NCBI RefSeq assembly: GCF_001267885.1
Contig: NZ_CP012382.1
Location: forward strand, 4,637,001 to 4,701,000
Source of the DNA: Streptomyces ambofaciens ATCC 23877
Lineage (GTDB): Bacteria > Actinomycetota > Actinomycetes > Streptomycetales > Streptomycetaceae
Reading direction: 5' to 3'
DNA length: 64,000 bases
The stretch's first letter is position 1, and every line of letters begins with the position of its first letter. The position numbers and the translations under genes were made by a program. The notes below the pieces were generated by a model, which saw nothing but the letters and a program-made list of their open reading frames with translations, was not told the origin of the DNA and made no database searches. This document shows, piece by piece, positions 10,476-22,164 of the stretch.

Positions 10476-12440
10476 GTGGAAAATCTGATTGCGCTGCTGG
10501 TGGCGGCGCCCTTGCTCGGAGCGGCGGTCCTGCTGTGCGGCGGACGCCGGCTGGACGCCGTCGGTCACTGGATCGGCACGCTGCTGGCCGCCGCGTCCTT
10601 CGTGATCGGCGTCGTCCTCTTCGCCGACATGCTCGGCAGCGGCGCCGAGGACCGCACCCTGACGCAGCACCTGTTCAGCTGGATCCCGGTGGAGGGGTTC
10701 CAGGCCGACGTCGCCTTCCGGCTCGACCAGTTGTCGATGACGTTCGTCCTGCTGATCACCGGCGTCGGCTCGCTCATCCACCTGTACTCGGTCGCCTACA
10801 TGGAGCACGACGAGCGGCGCCGCCGCTTCTTCGGCTACCTGAACCTGTTCCTCGCGGCGATGCTGCTGCTCGTCCTCGCCGACAACTACCTGCTGCTGTA
10901 CGTCGGCTGGGAGGGCGTCGGCCTCGCCTCCTACCTGCTGATCGGCTTCTGGCAGCACAAGCCGAGTGCCGCCACCGCCGCGAAGAAGGCCTTCCTGGTC
11001 AACCGCGTCGGTGACATGGGCCTCTCCATCGCGATCATGCTGATGTTCCTGTGGTTCGGCACCTTCGCCTTCGGGCCGGTGCTCGGCGGCCACGGGGAGG
11101 CCGGGCTCGCGGGCTCGGCCGACGAGGGCAAGCTGACCGCGATCGCCCTGATGCTGCTGCTCGCCGCCTGCGGAAAGTCCGCCCAGGTGCCGCTGCAGTC
11201 CTGGCTCGGGGACGCGATGGAGGGCCCGACCCCGGTCTCCGCCCTCATCCACGCCGCGACCATGGTGACGGCGGGCGTGTACCTGATCGTCCGCTCCGGC
11301 GCGATCTTCAACGGCGCGCCCGACGCCCAACTGGTCGTCGCCATCGTCGGCGCGGTCACGCTGCTGTTCGGTGCGATCGTCGGTTGCGCCAAGGACGACA
11401 TCAAGAAGGCGCTGGCCGGGTCGACCATGTCGCAGATCGGCTACATGGTGCTGGCGGCCGGTCTCGGCCCCATCGGCTACGTCTTCGCGATCATGCACCT
11501 GGTGACGCACGGCTTCTTCAAGGCCGGGCTGTTCCTCGGCGCCGGCTCCGTCATGCACGGCATGAACGACGAGGTCGACATGCGCCGCTACGGCGGACTG
11601 CGCAAGTACATGCCGGTCACCTTCGTCACCTTCGGCCTCGGCTACCTCGCCATCATCGGCTTCCCGGGCCTGTCCGGCTTCTTCTCCAAGGACAAGATCA
11701 TCGAGTCGGCGTTCGCCAAGGGCGGCACCGAGGGCTGGATCCTCGGCGGCGTGGCCCTGCTGGGCGCGGCCATCACCGCGTACTACATGACGCGCGTGAT
11801 GCTGATGACGTTCTTCGGCGAGGAGCGCTGGCGCAAGGCGCCGACGCCGTCGCCCGCGCGGCCCGATGTGGAGCCCGCCGCGGAGACCCGCGGGGAGTAC
11901 ACGCCGCCGCACCCGCACGAGTCGCCCGGGCTCATGACGATCCCGATGATCGTGCTGGCCGTCGGCTCGGTGTTCGGCGGCGCGTTCTTCAGCATCGGCG
12001 ACCGCTTCGTGCACTGGCTGGAGCCCATCACCGGGCACGACCACGGACACGCGCCGATCAGCGCCCTCACGGTCACGGTCTCCACGGTCGCCGTGATGGT
12101 CGTCGGTGTGGCGGCCGCCTGGGCGCAGTACGGGCGCCGTCCGGTCCCGGCCGTCGCCCCGCGCGGGTCGCTGCTCACCCGGGCCGCCCGGCGCGACCTG
12201 CTCCAGGACGACTTCAACCACGTCGTCCTGGTCCGCGGCGGCGAGCACCTCACGCGCTCCCTGGTCTACGTCGACCACACCCTGGTCGACGGGGTCGTCA
12301 ACGGCACGGCGGCCTCGGTCGGCGGCCTGTCCGGGCGGATGCGCAAGCTGCAGAACGGGTTCGCGCGCAGTTACGCGGTCTCGATGTTCGGCGGTGCGGC
12401 GGTCCTCGTCGCCGCGACCCTGCTGATGAGGGCGGTCTGA
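10476..12440 (+). CDS. nuoL: NADH-quinone oxidoreductase subunit L
   Basis: Antiporter-like proton-pumping subunit, 654 residues. It has about 16 membrane segments and the long amphipathic lateral helix expected at the C-terminal end. Conserved functional features include the [15 protein letters not shown]lu region and the Lys/His segment [29 protein letters not shown] block around residues 245-270. The start is GTG with GAGGGG upstream. The loop before the C-terminal helix is His/Pro/Glu-rich (PPHPHESPG). Five bases separate it from nuoM. Confidence 0.96.
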   Translation: MENLIALLVAAPLLGAAVLLCGGRRLDAVGHWIGTLLAAASFVIGVVLFADMLGSGAEDRTLTQHLFSWIPVEGFQADVAFRLDQLSMTFVLLITGVGSLIHLYSVAYMEHDERRRRFFGYLNLFLAAMLLLVLADNYLLLYVGWEGVGLASYLLIGFWQHKPSAATAAKKAFLVNRVGDMGLSIAIMLMFLWFGTFAFGPVLGGHGEAGLAGSADEGKLTAIALMLLLAACGKSAQVPLQSWLGDAMEGPTPVSALIHAATMVTAGVYLIVRSGAIFNGAPDAQLVVAIVGAVTLLFGAIVGCAKDDIKKALAGSTMSQIGYMVLAAGLGPIGYVFAIMHLVTHGFFKAGLFLGAGSVMHGMNDEVDMRRYGGLRKYMPVTFVTFGLGYLAIIGFPGLSGFFSKDKIIESAFAKGGTEGWILGGVALLGAAITAYYMTRVMLMTFFGEERWRKAPTPSPARPDVEPAAETRGEYTPPHPHESPGLMTIPMIVLAVGSVFGGAFFSIGDRFVHWLEPITGHDHGHAPISALTVTVSTVAVMVVGVAAAWAQYGRRPVPAVAPRGSLLTRAARRDLLQDDFNHVVLVRGGEHLTRSLVYVDHTLVDGVVNGTAASVGGLSGRMRKLQNGFARSYAVSMFGGAAVLVAATLLMRAV

Positions 12441-12445
12441 TACCG

Positions 12446-14017
12446 ATGTCCTTTCCCCTGCTGACGCTCACGGCGGCGCTCCCGGCCGTCGGGGCCATCG
12501 CCACGGCCGCCGTGCCGGCCGCGAAACGCACGGTGGCCAAGTGGCTGGCGCTGCTGGTCTCGCTGGCCACGCTGGCGCTGGCGGTCGCGGTGCTGGTCCG
12601 CTTCGACCCCGACGGCGACCGGTACCAGCTCACCGAGTCCCACTCCTGGATCGCCGACTTCGGCGTCCGGTACGAACTGGGCGTGGACGGCATCGCGGTG
12701 GCGCTGATCGCACTGACCGCCCTGCTCATCCCGTTCATCATCCTGGCGGGCTGGCACGACGCCGACCCGCTGGAGACCGGCAGCAGCCGGTGGCGGCCGA
12801 CGCAGGGCTTCTTCGCCCTGATCCTGGCCGTCGAGGCGATGGTGATCATCTCCTTCGAGGCCACCGACGTCTTCCTCTTCTACATCTTCTTCGAAGCCAT
12901 GCTGATCCCGATGTACTTCCTCATCGGCGGCTTCGGGGACCGGGCCCACGAGCACGGCGAGAAGACGGCGGCCACGCAGCGGTCGTACGCCGCCGTGAAG
13001 TTCCTCCTCTACAACCTGGCCGGCGGACTGATCATGCTGGCCGCGGTGATCGGGCTGTACGTGGTCGCCGGGAACTTCTCCCTCGCCGAGATCGCCGCGG
13101 CACGGGCCAGCGGTGAGCTGGACATGGCGACCAACACCGAGCGGTGGCTGTTCCTCGGCTTCTTCCTCGCCTTCGCGGTGAAGGCGCCGCTGTGGCCGCT
13201 GCACACCTGGCTGCCCAACGCCATGCAGGAGTCGACCGCGCCGGTCGCCGTGCTCATCACGGCGGTCGTCGACAAGGTCGGCACCTTCGCGATGCTCCGC
13301 TTCTGCCTCCAGCTCTTCCCGGAGGCGAGCAAGTGGGCGACGCCGGTGATCCTCGTCCTGGCGGTCATCAGCATCATCTACGGTGCGCTGCTCGCCGTCG
13401 GCCAGCGCGACATCAAGCGGCTGATCGCCTACGCGTCGATCTCGCACTTCGGCTTTATCATCATGGGCATCTTCGCGATGACCAGCCAGGGCCAGTCCGG
13501 CGCGACGCTCTACATGGTCAACCACGGGATCTCCACCGCCGTGCTGATGCTGATCGCCGGCTTCCTGATCTCCCGGCGCGGCTCGCGGCTCATCGCCGAC
13601 TACGGCGGAGTGCAGAAGGTCGCCCCGGTGCTCGCGGGCACCTTCCTGATCGGCGGCCTCGCGACGCTCTCCCTGCCGGGCCTCGCGCCCTTCGTCAGTG
13701 AGTTCCTGGTCCTGGTCGGCACGTTCACGCGCTATCCGGTGATCGGCATCATCGCCACCTTCGGCATCGTGCTCGCCGCGCTCTACACCCTCGTCCTCTA
13801 CCAACGGACGATGACGGGCCCGGTGAAACCCGAGGTGAGCGCGATGCCCGACCTGCGGGTGCGTGAGCTGGTGGTCGTGGCGCCGCTGGTGGCGCTGCTG
13901 ATCTTCCTGGGCGTCTTCCCGAAGCCCGTCACGGACATCGTCAACCCCGCGGTGGAGCAGACCATGTCCGACGTACACAAGAAGGACCCCCAGCCTGAGG
14001 TGGAGGCGGCCAAGTGA
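12446..14017 (+). CDS. nuoM: NADH-quinone oxidoreductase subunit M
   Basis: Second antiporter-like pump subunit, 523 residues, with about 14 membrane helices. The key glutamate is in FFEAMLIPMYFLIGGFG, and the Lys-bearing broken helices are in AFAVKAPLWPLHTWLPNAM and IKRLIAYASISHFGFI. The ATG at 12446 follows the nuoL stop by 5 nt. The frame is open far upstream within nuoL but that part has no membrane character and was excluded. The stop overlaps nuoN by 4 bp. Confidence 0.96.
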   Translation: MSFPLLTLTAALPAVGAIATAAVPAAKRTVAKWLALLVSLATLALAVAVLVRFDPDGDRYQLTESHSWIADFGVRYELGVDGIAVALIALTALLIPFIILAGWHDADPLETGSSRWRPTQGFFALILAVEAMVIISFEATDVFLFYIFFEAMLIPMYFLIGGFGDRAHEHGEKTAATQRSYAAVKFLLYNLAGGLIMLAAVIGLYVVAGNFSLAEIAAARASGELDMATNTERWLFLGFFLAFAVKAPLWPLHTWLPNAMQESTAPVAVLITAVVDKVGTFAMLRFCLQLFPEASKWATPVILVLAVISIIYGALLAVGQRDIKRLIAYASISHFGFIIMGIFAMTSQGQSGATLYMVNHGISTAVLMLIAGFLISRRGSRLIADYGGVQKVAPVLAGTFLIGGLATLSLPGLAPFVSEFLVLVGTFTRYPVIGIIATFGIVLAALYTLVLYQRTMTGPVKPEVSAMPDLRVRELVVVAPLVALLIFLGVFPKPVTDIVNPAVEQTMSDVHKKDPQPEVEAAK

Positions 14018-15663
14018 GCGCAACAGCCGTCCACAGCCTGTGGACAACGGCGGCCGATCCGATCTCGAAGATCGACGCGCCGAAGATCGAGTACGGGCAG
14101 CTGTCGCCCACCCTCATCATCCTCGGCGCGGCGATCGTCGGAATCCTGATCGAGGCCTTCGTCCCGCGCAGGTCCCGCTATTACGTGCAGACGTTCGTGG
14201 CCGCCGTGGCGATCGTCGCCGCGTTCGCCGCGGTCGTCGCCCTGGCGGCGGGCGGATACGGCACGACCAAGGCGGGCATCGCGGCGATGGGCGCCATCGC
14301 CGTCGACGGACCGGCCCTGTTCCTGCAGGGCACCATCCTGCTGGCGAGCCTGGTCGGCCTGTTCACCTTCGCCGAGCGGCGACTCGACCCGGAGGTGCAC
14401 GGCAACCGCGTCGACTCCTTCGCCGCCCAGGCCGCTTCCGTGCCGGGCAGCGAGAGCGAGCAGAAGGCGGTGAAGGCCGGGTTCACCACCACCGAGGTGT
14501 TCCCGCTGCTGATGTTCGCCGTCGCCGGCATGCTGGTCTTCCCGGCGGCCAACGACCTGCTGACCCTCTTCGTGGCCCTGGAGGTCTTCTCCCTCCCGCT
14601 GTACCTGCTGTGCGCGCTGGCCCGCCGCAAGCGGCTGATGTCGCAGGAGGCCGCGGTCAAGTACTTCCTGCTCGGCGCGTTCGCCTCCGCGTTCACCCTG
14701 TTCGGCATCGCCCTGCTCTACGGCTACGCGGGCTCGATGTCGTACGGCACGATCGCGCAGGTCGTCGACGGCACCGTCCAGAACGTCACCCCGGCGCTCG
14801 CCGACACCATGGGCAACGACGCGCTGCTGCTCGTCGGTGCCGCGCTGGTCGTCATGGGCCTGCTGTTCAAGGTGGGCGCGGTGCCCTTCCACATGTGGAC
14901 ACCGGACGTGTACCAGGGTGCGCCGACACCGGTGACCGGCTTCATGGCGGCGGCCACCAAGGTCGCGGCCTTCGGCGCCCTGCTCCGCATCCTCTACGTC
15001 GTCCTGCCCGGCCTGCGCTGGGACTGGCGGCCGGTGATGTGGGCCGTGGCGATCGTCACCATGCTGGCCGGCGCGATCGTCGCGATCACGCAGACGGACA
15101 TCAAGCGGCTGCTGGCGTACTCGTCCATCGCGCACGCGGGCTTCATCCTCGCCGGTGTCATCGCGACCACGCCGGACGGCATCTCGTCCGTCCTCTTCTA
15201 CCTGGCTGCGTACTCCTTCGTGACCATCGGCGCCTTCGCGGTGGTCACACTGGTGCGCGACGCGGGCGGCGAGGCGACGCACCTGTCGAAGTGGGCCGGG
15301 CTCGGGCGCAGGTCGCCCCTGGTGGCGGCCGTGTTCGCGGTGTTCCTGCTGGCCTTCGCGGGCATCCCGCTCACCTCCGGGTTCTCCGGGAAGTTCGCCG
15401 TGTTCAAGGCGGCGGCGGAGGGTGGCGCGGCCCCGCTGGTCGTGATCGGTGTGATCTCGTCGGCGATCGCGGCGTTCTTCTACATCCGCGTCATCGTCCT
15501 GATGTTCTTCAGCGAGCCCCGGCCCGAGGGCCCGACCGTGGCGGTGCCGTCACCGCTGACGATGACGGCGATCGGCGTGGGCGTGGCGGTCACGGTGGTG
15601 CTCGGTGTGGCGCCGCAGTACTTCCTGGACCTGGCGGGACAGGCGGGGGTGTTCGTGCGCTGA
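14014..15663 (+). CDS. nuoN: NADH-quinone oxidoreductase subunit N
   Basis: Third antiporter-like pump subunit and last gene of the first nuo operon, 549 residues. Motifs include LFVALEVFSLPLYLLCAL (membrane Glu), KVGAVPFHMWTPDVYQGAPTP and IKRLLAYSSIAHAGFILAG. It has about 14 hydrophobic segments and a short N-terminal leader that contains SKIDAPKIEYGQL. The GTG start is in a 4-bp overlap with nuoM. Ten bases after the stop begins a very strong hairpin terminator. Confidence 0.96.
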   Translation: MSATAVHSLWTTAADPISKIDAPKIEYGQLSPTLIILGAAIVGILIEAFVPRRSRYYVQTFVAAVAIVAAFAAVVALAAGGYGTTKAGIAAMGAIAVDGPALFLQGTILLASLVGLFTFAERRLDPEVHGNRVDSFAAQAASVPGSESEQKAVKAGFTTTEVFPLLMFAVAGMLVFPAANDLLTLFVALEVFSLPLYLLCALARRKRLMSQEAAVKYFLLGAFASAFTLFGIALLYGYAGSMSYGTIAQVVDGTVQNVTPALADTMGNDALLLVGAALVVMGLLFKVGAVPFHMWTPDVYQGAPTPVTGFMAAATKVAAFGALLRILYVVLPGLRWDWRPVMWAVAIVTMLAGAIVAITQTDIKRLLAYSSIAHAGFILAGVIATTPDGISSVLFYLAAYSFVTIGAFAVVTLVRDAGGEATHLSKWAGLGRRSPLVAAVFAVFLLAFAGIPLTSGFSGKFAVFKAAAEGGAAPLVVIGVISSAIAAFFYIRVIVLMFFSEPRPEGPTVAVPSPLTMTAIGVGVAVTVVLGVAPQYFLDLAGQAGVFVR

Positions 15664-15672
15664 CGCGGCATG

Positions 15673-15733
15673 CCCCGCACACGGCGGCGGCCCGGCACCC
15701 TCGGGGGGTGCCGGGCCGCCGCCGTGTGCGGGG
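15673..15733. terminator. Bidirectional hairpin terminator between nuoN and the Uma2 gene
   Basis: A perfect 28-bp stem (15673-15700 pairing with 15706-15733) with a 5-nt TCGGG loop fills the gap between two converging genes. It is almost entirely G/C and lacks a T-run, as is usual for Streptomyces terminators. The right arm ends one base before the Uma2 stop codon. Confidence 0.85.
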
Positions 15734-15734
15734 G

Positions 15735-16334
15735 TCACTCGCCGCCGCGGCGTGCCTTGATGGCGGTCAGGTCCAGGTCCATCGGGAAGGGAGCGCTCAC
15801 CTTCATGCGTTCACGGAAGATGCCTACGCCGGTGTAGGCGCGGGTGGTGGGCTCCAGCTCGAAGGCGTGGACGACGGCGAGACCCTTCTCGTTCTCCACC
15901 CGCCAGTAGTGGGCGATGCCGGCCCGGGCGTACTTCAGGGGCTTGGTCTCGCGGTCGCGGGAGACGGACTCGGCGGAGACGACCTCGATGGCCAGGGTGA
16001 CGGCCTCGGCGGGGTAGCGGGTCTGCTCAGGGTCGTCGACCACGTCGCCGCGCACGACGATGACATCCGGCTCGGGCCGGTTCTGCCGGTCGATGTCGAT
16101 GGTGAACTCGCGAATGACCTCGAACTCCGCCGGGGCGAGGGACTGAAGCTGCCAGTTGAAGTAGTCGACAGCGCGTGAGTGGAAAAGGGTCTGCGGACTC
16201 ACGAAGACGAGGCTCCCGTCGATCAGCTCCGTATGCGGAGGCAGGTTCGGAAGCCGGTCCAGGTCGTCCGCCGTCCAGCCGCCCTCCGGCGGGATCGGCC
16301 AGTCGGGTGTGGACGTCCTCGGTGCGACGCTCAT
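15735..16334 (-). CDS. Uma2 family (DUF820) endonuclease-like protein
   Basis: Uma2/DUF820 proteins have a PD-(D/E)xK restriction-endonuclease-like fold and are abundant paralogues in Streptomyces; their targets are unknown. About 199 residues here. The likely active-site pieces are the Asp in PEPDVIVV, the Glu in LAIEVVSAES and the Lys in ETKPLKYARAGI, followed by HYWRV. I chose the ATG at 16334 (MSVAP) because GGGAG sits 5 nt before it on the minus strand; an ATG 12 bases further out (16346) lacks a ribosome-binding sequence. It stands alone, convergent with nuoN and divergent from recQ. Confidence 0.85.
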   Translation of the reverse strand: MSVAPRTSTPDWPIPPEGGWTADDLDRLPNLPPHTELIDGSLVFVSPQTLFHSRAVDYFNWQLQSLAPAEFEVIREFTIDIDRQNRPEPDVIVVRGDVVDDPEQTRYPAEAVTLAIEVVSAESVSRDRETKPLKYARAGIAHYWRVENEKGLAVVHAFELEPTTRAYTGVGIFRERMKVSAPFPMDLDLTAIKARRGGE

Positions 16335-16567
16335 CAGTGCTCCCATGGGACGGAGTCTCGCGGGTGCAATCAGACTATCCGCCAGAAACGGGCAGGTCTC
16401 CCGCGAACGTGTGAACGACTGTCGTGTCCTTGACGCGCATGACGGTCGTCACGGCGGGTGGGCCTGTGGATAACTCCGAGGCTGTCGGCGCGGCCCCCTA
16501 TCGTTGAGGCAGTGGTCGGGACACGACGGACCAGACGGGCGAGGCAGGGCGTACGGGGGACAGGACG

Positions 16568-18577
<2,010 letters not shown>

Positions 18578-18587
18578 GCGCCGCGCG

Positions 18588-18606
18588 GTGCCGGCCGTAC
18601 CGGCGC
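18588..18606. terminator. Weak hairpin between convergent recQ and flavoprotein genes
   Basis: A 7-bp stem with one G-T wobble (18588-18594 with 18600-18606, loop CCGTA) lies in the 39-nt gap between two converging stop codons. It may serve both genes. It is short and could be chance in GC-rich DNA. Confidence 0.35.
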
Positions 18607-18616
18607 GCCCCGGGTA

Positions 18617-21346
18617 CTACAGCGCCTTGGCCGCGTAGGCCCTGACGTCGGCGTCGGAGTCGGCCGTGACCGTGGAGAGCGCGGCCCGGGCGTCCGCGCT
18701 GGTGGCCGTGTGCCGGGTCAGAGCCAGGACGGCGGCCTTGCGGACGTCCGCGTTCGGGTCGGCCAGGGCCTTGGCGAGGGCGGCCACCGCGATCCCGGCG
18801 GCGGCCGCCGACAACGCGGTGGCCGCGCCGGAACGCACCTGCCAGGCGGGGTCCCCCAGAGCGTCGACGGCTCGTGCGGCCGGCCGGTCCGGGCAGCCCG
18901 ACCGCGCGAGGGCCGCGAAGGCGGCGCCCCGGACGAGCGGGTCGGGGTCCTCGGTCAGCCGGTCGAGGGCACCGCCCGTGAGCGGCTCCGCCCTCAGGGT
19001 CCCCAGGGCCTTGGCCACGGTCACCCGTACCTCACGGGACGGGTCCGGGGCCGCGAGGGCGACCAGTTCGGCGGCGTCCAGGGAGACCAGGCCGCGTACG
19101 GCTTCGACACGGACGGCGGCGTCGGGGTCGTCCAACGCCGTCGTGAACGTGCCGGCGTCACCCAGTCGCAGCGCGCGGAGCAGGTCGAGGGCGGTGGCGC
19201 GGACGAGGGGGTCGGGCTGGGCCAGCGCTCGGACGAGGGGGTCGCCCAGGGCGGGTTCCGACGTCAGCGTCTCGGCCAGTTCGCGCAGGGAGGCCGCTGC
19301 CGCCGCCCGTACCTCGCCGTCGGCGTCGGACAGCAGCGCCGCGAGCGCCGGGCCGGTGCCGTCCGGCACGGTCTCGGTGAGGACGGTGACCGCGGTGCGC
19401 CTGACGGCCGGCAGGGGGTCCGACAGGTAGGGCCGCAGGGCGGCGAGCGGCGGTTCGCCGTCGGCCAGGGCGAGGAGTTCCAGCAGCCGCGGTGAGGCCG
19501 GGGCCGCGGCGTCCCGGCCGCCGCGGGCCGCGTCCTCGCCGCCGGCCGGGGACGGCGGCACCGCGGCGACCGGCGCCACGTCACGCGCACCGGCCGTGGA
19601 GACCTGCTCCGGGTGCACCTCGCCGAGGTGCCGGGAGGGGCCGCCGACCGGGGCGAACTCGTCGATCGGTACCAGATAGGGAGCCACGGGCCGGGCCGTG
19701 AACTCCATCGCACCGGAGGGGGACTTGTGCAGATCGAGATGGTGGAACCAGGAGACGTCGTCACGGCCGGGGTGGTCGAGGCGGTCGTGGTAGAGGCCCC
19801 AGCGGGACTCCGTGCGGGCCAGGGAGGCCCTCGCGGCCATCTCCGCGCAGTCGCGGATGAAGGTGACCTCGGCGCAGCGCATCAGCTCGTGCGGGGTGCG
19901 GGCGCCCATCGCGGCGACGTCGGCACGCATCCGCTCGAACGCCTCCAGGGCGAGCGAGAGCCGGGCACCGGACTTCGGCGGGGTCACGTAGTCGTTCACG
20001 AAGCGGCGCAGTTTGTACTCGACCTGGGGCTGCGGCGGGCCCTCCGGGTTGCGCAGCGGGCGGTACACCAGTTCGTGCGCGGCGCGCAGCTGGTCGGCGG
20101 GCAGGTCCCCCTCGTAGGGGCGGTACCGCGCGGCGTCCGCACCCGCCAGGTCGCCGAAGACGAACGCGCCGATCATGTAGTTGTGCGGCACGCAGGCCAG
20201 GTCACCGGCGGCGTAGAGGCCGGGGACGGTGGTGCGGGCGTGGTCGTCGACGCGGACGCCCGAGGCGGAGTGGCCGCCGCACAGGCCGATCTCGGAGATG
20301 TGCATCTCGACGTCGTGCGTGCGGTAGTCGTGTCCCCGGCCTGCGTGGAAGGTGCCGCGGGTCGGACGCTCGGTGGAGTGCAGGATGCCCTCCAGGGCGG
20401 CGACCGACTCCTCCGGGAGGTGGCTGAGCTTCAGGTACACCGGCCCGCGGTCACTGGCGACCTCCGCCGCGAACTCGGCCATCATCTGGCCCGACCAGTA
20501 GTCGGAGTCGACGAAGCGTTCGCCGTTGCGGTTGACCTGGTAGCCGCCGAAGGGGTTGGCGACGTAGGCGCAGGCCGGCCCGTTGTAGTCCTTGATCAGC
20601 GGGTTGATCTGGAAGCACTCGATGCCGGTGAGTTCCGCTCCGGCGTGGTAGGCCATGGCGTAGCCGTCACCGGCGTTGGTGGGGTTCTCGTAGGTGCCGT
20701 AGAGGTAGCCGGAGGCGGGCAGGCCGAGCCGTCCGCAGGCCCCGGTCGCCAGGATCACGGCGCCCGCGCGGACGGTCACGAACCGTCCGGTGCGGGTGTG
20801 GAAACCGGCCGCGCCCACGGCCCGGCCTCCGGCGGTCAGGACCCGGACCGGCATGACACGGTTCTCGATGCGGATGCGCTCGCGCATCTCGCGCCGGCGC
20901 AGTTGCCGGTAGAGGACCTTCTTGACGTCCTTGCCCTCGGGCATGGGCAGCACGTAGGAGCCGGACCGGTGCACCTGGCGGACCGCGTACTCGCCGTGCT
21001 CGTCCTTCTCGAACTTCACGCCGTACGACTCCAGCCGCTGCACCATGGCGAAGCCCCGGGTCGCGGTCTGGCGGACGGTGGACTGGTCGACGATGCCGTC
21101 GTTGGCGCGGGTGATCTCGGCGACGTAGTCGTCGGGTTCGGCCCGGCCGGGGACGACGGCGTTGTTGACGCCGTCCATGCCCATGGCGAGGGCTCCGGAG
21201 TGGCGGACGTGCGCCTTCTCCAGCAGCAGTACGTTCGCGCCGTGCTCGGCGGCGGTCAGCGCCGCCATGGTGCCGGCGGTGCCGCCGCCGACGACGAGGA
21301 CGTCGCAGGAGAGTTCTTCGGCGTCGGTGAGGGCGGGGATCTCCAC
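18617..21346 (-). CDS. AprA/FrdA-like FAD oxidoreductase fused to HEAT repeats
   Basis: A 909-residue protein. Residues 1-~560 are a fumarate reductase/succinate dehydrogenase/APS reductase alpha-type flavoprotein: a dinucleotide motif VLVVGGGTAGTMAAL near residue 15, the GAVILATGACGRLG segment, and the C-terminal FAD motif PGLYAAGDLACVPHNYMIGAF. After a Pro/Ala/Gly linker (~570-620) come nine EZ/HEAT-type repeats (621-909), each recognisable by DP-x-x-x-VR-x-x-A. The GTG start has GAAAGG upstream, 11 nt after the ATPase stop. It is the last gene of a minus-strand operon that also encodes a ferredoxin, matching the AprA/AprB pairing. The substrate is unknown; I see no basis to call it succinate dehydrogenase or APS reductase. 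Confidence 0.85.
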   Translation of the reverse strand: MEIPALTDAEELSCDVLVVGGGTAGTMAALTAAEHGANVLLLEKAHVRHSGALAMGMDGVNNAVVPGRAEPDDYVAEITRANDGIVDQSTVRQTATRGFAMVQRLESYGVKFEKDEHGEYAVRQVHRSGSYVLPMPEGKDVKKVLYRQLRRREMRERIRIENRVMPVRVLTAGGRAVGAAGFHTRTGRFVTVRAGAVILATGACGRLGLPASGYLYGTYENPTNAGDGYAMAYHAGAELTGIECFQINPLIKDYNGPACAYVANPFGGYQVNRNGERFVDSDYWSGQMMAEFAAEVASDRGPVYLKLSHLPEESVAALEGILHSTERPTRGTFHAGRGHDYRTHDVEMHISEIGLCGGHSASGVRVDDHARTTVPGLYAAGDLACVPHNYMIGAFVFGDLAGADAARYRPYEGDLPADQLRAAHELVYRPLRNPEGPPQPQVEYKLRRFVNDYVTPPKSGARLSLALEAFERMRADVAAMGARTPHELMRCAEVTFIRDCAEMAARASLARTESRWGLYHDRLDHPGRDDVSWFHHLDLHKSPSGAMEFTARPVAPYLVPIDEFAPVGGPSRHLGEVHPEQVSTAGARDVAPVAAVPPSPAGGEDAARGGRDAAAPASPRLLELLALADGEPPLAALRPYLSDPLPAVRRTAVTVLTETVPDGTGPALAALLSDADGEVRAAAAASLRELAETLTSEPALGDPLVRALAQPDPLVRATALDLLRALRLGDAGTFTTALDDPDAAVRVEAVRGLVSLDAAELVALAAPDPSREVRVTVAKALGTLRAEPLTGGALDRLTEDPDPLVRGAAFAALARSGCPDRPAARAVDALGDPAWQVRSGAATALSAAAAGIAVAALAKALADPNADVRKAAVLALTRHTATSADARAALSTVTADSDADVRAYAAKAL

Positions 21347-21357
21347 CAGAGGGCCTT

Positions 21358-22164
21358 TCAGGTGCCGAGGGATGTGCCGAGGGAGGCCAGGACGTCGCGT
21401 CGCAGCGCCAGGCGCGCCGGGTCGCCGTGGGCCGCGCGGTCCCGCGGGCGGGGAACGTCCCGTACGGCGGTGAGGTGTCCGGCGCCGAGGAGGGCGACCC
21501 GGTCGCCGAGGAACAGGGCCTCGTCCACGTCGTGGGTGACGAAGACGACGCTCGCGCCCGTGCCGTGCAGCACCTCGACGAGAAGGTCCTGCATGCCCGA
21601 GCGGGTCTGCGCGTCCAGCGCGCCGAAGGGCTCGTCCATCAGGACGGCGCGAGGGCGCCCGGCGAGGGCGCGGGCCAGCTGGGCGCGCTGGCGCTGGCCT
21701 CCGGACACGCGGTGCGGCAACTGCCGTGCCTGCGCGGCGAGTCCGACCCGGTCGAGCCAGGCCGCCGCCTGTTCCCGGCGTTCCGCCCGGGGCACTCCCT
21801 GGATGGCCAGGGGGAGTTCGACGTTGGCGCGCAGGGTGCGCCAGGGCAGAAGGGCGTCCTCCTGGAAGACCAGTGCGCGGTCCGCGGCCGGCCCGGTGAC
21901 GTGCCGTCCGTCCTGTTCCACCGACCCGGCCAGGGGCGGCAGCAGGCCGGCGAGCGTGCGCAGCAGCGTCGACTTCCCGCAGCCCGACGGGCCGGTCACG
22001 GTGAGGATCTCGCCGGGGGCGACGTCGATGTCCACGCCGGTCAGGGCGGGGGCGTCCGGGCGGCCGAGTGCCGCGTCGCGCAGGGTCAGCCGGGTGCCGC
22101 GCGGGGAGGTACGCTCCCCGGCCGGCGGGCGGGTCACGGGCTCAGTCCCGGACGAGGTGCTCAT
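21358..22164 (-). CDS. ABC importer ATPase, SsuB/TauB/NrtD-like
   Basis: Nucleotide-binding subunit of an uptake ABC transporter of the nitrate/sulfonate/taurine type, 268 residues. Walker A GPSGCGKST, Q-loop VFQEDALLPWRTL, signature SGGQRQR, Walker B VLMDEPFGALD and the switch His in VTHDVDEA are all present. The N-terminal ~25 residues are polar and variable. The gene starts 23 bp inside the end of the permease gene and ends 11 nt before the flavoprotein. The substrate cannot be told from this subunit. Confidence 0.92.
   Translation of the reverse strand: MSTSSGTEPVTRPPAGERTSPRGTRLTLRDAALGRPDAPALTGVDIDVAPGEILTVTGPSGCGKSTLLRTLAGLLPPLAGSVEQDGRHVTGPAADRALVFQEDALLPWRTLRANVELPLAIQGVPRAERREQAAAWLDRVGLAAQARQLPHRVSGGQRQRAQLARALAGRPRAVLMDEPFGALDAQTRSGMQDLLVEVLHGTGASVVFVTHDVDEALFLGDRVALLGAGHLTAVRDVPRPRDRAAHGDPARLALRRDVLASLGTSLGT

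Noticed and set aside
10182..12278. A 698-codon frame antisense to nuoL.
   Set aside because: Highly Arg/Asp/His/Gln-rich, no domain, fully explained by the antisense of a GC-biased gene.
18617..21346. Calling the flavoprotein succinate dehydrogenase subunit A.
   Set aside because: No SdhB/C/D partners, a small 2[4Fe-4S] ferredoxin instead, a HEAT fusion and an ABC operon context.
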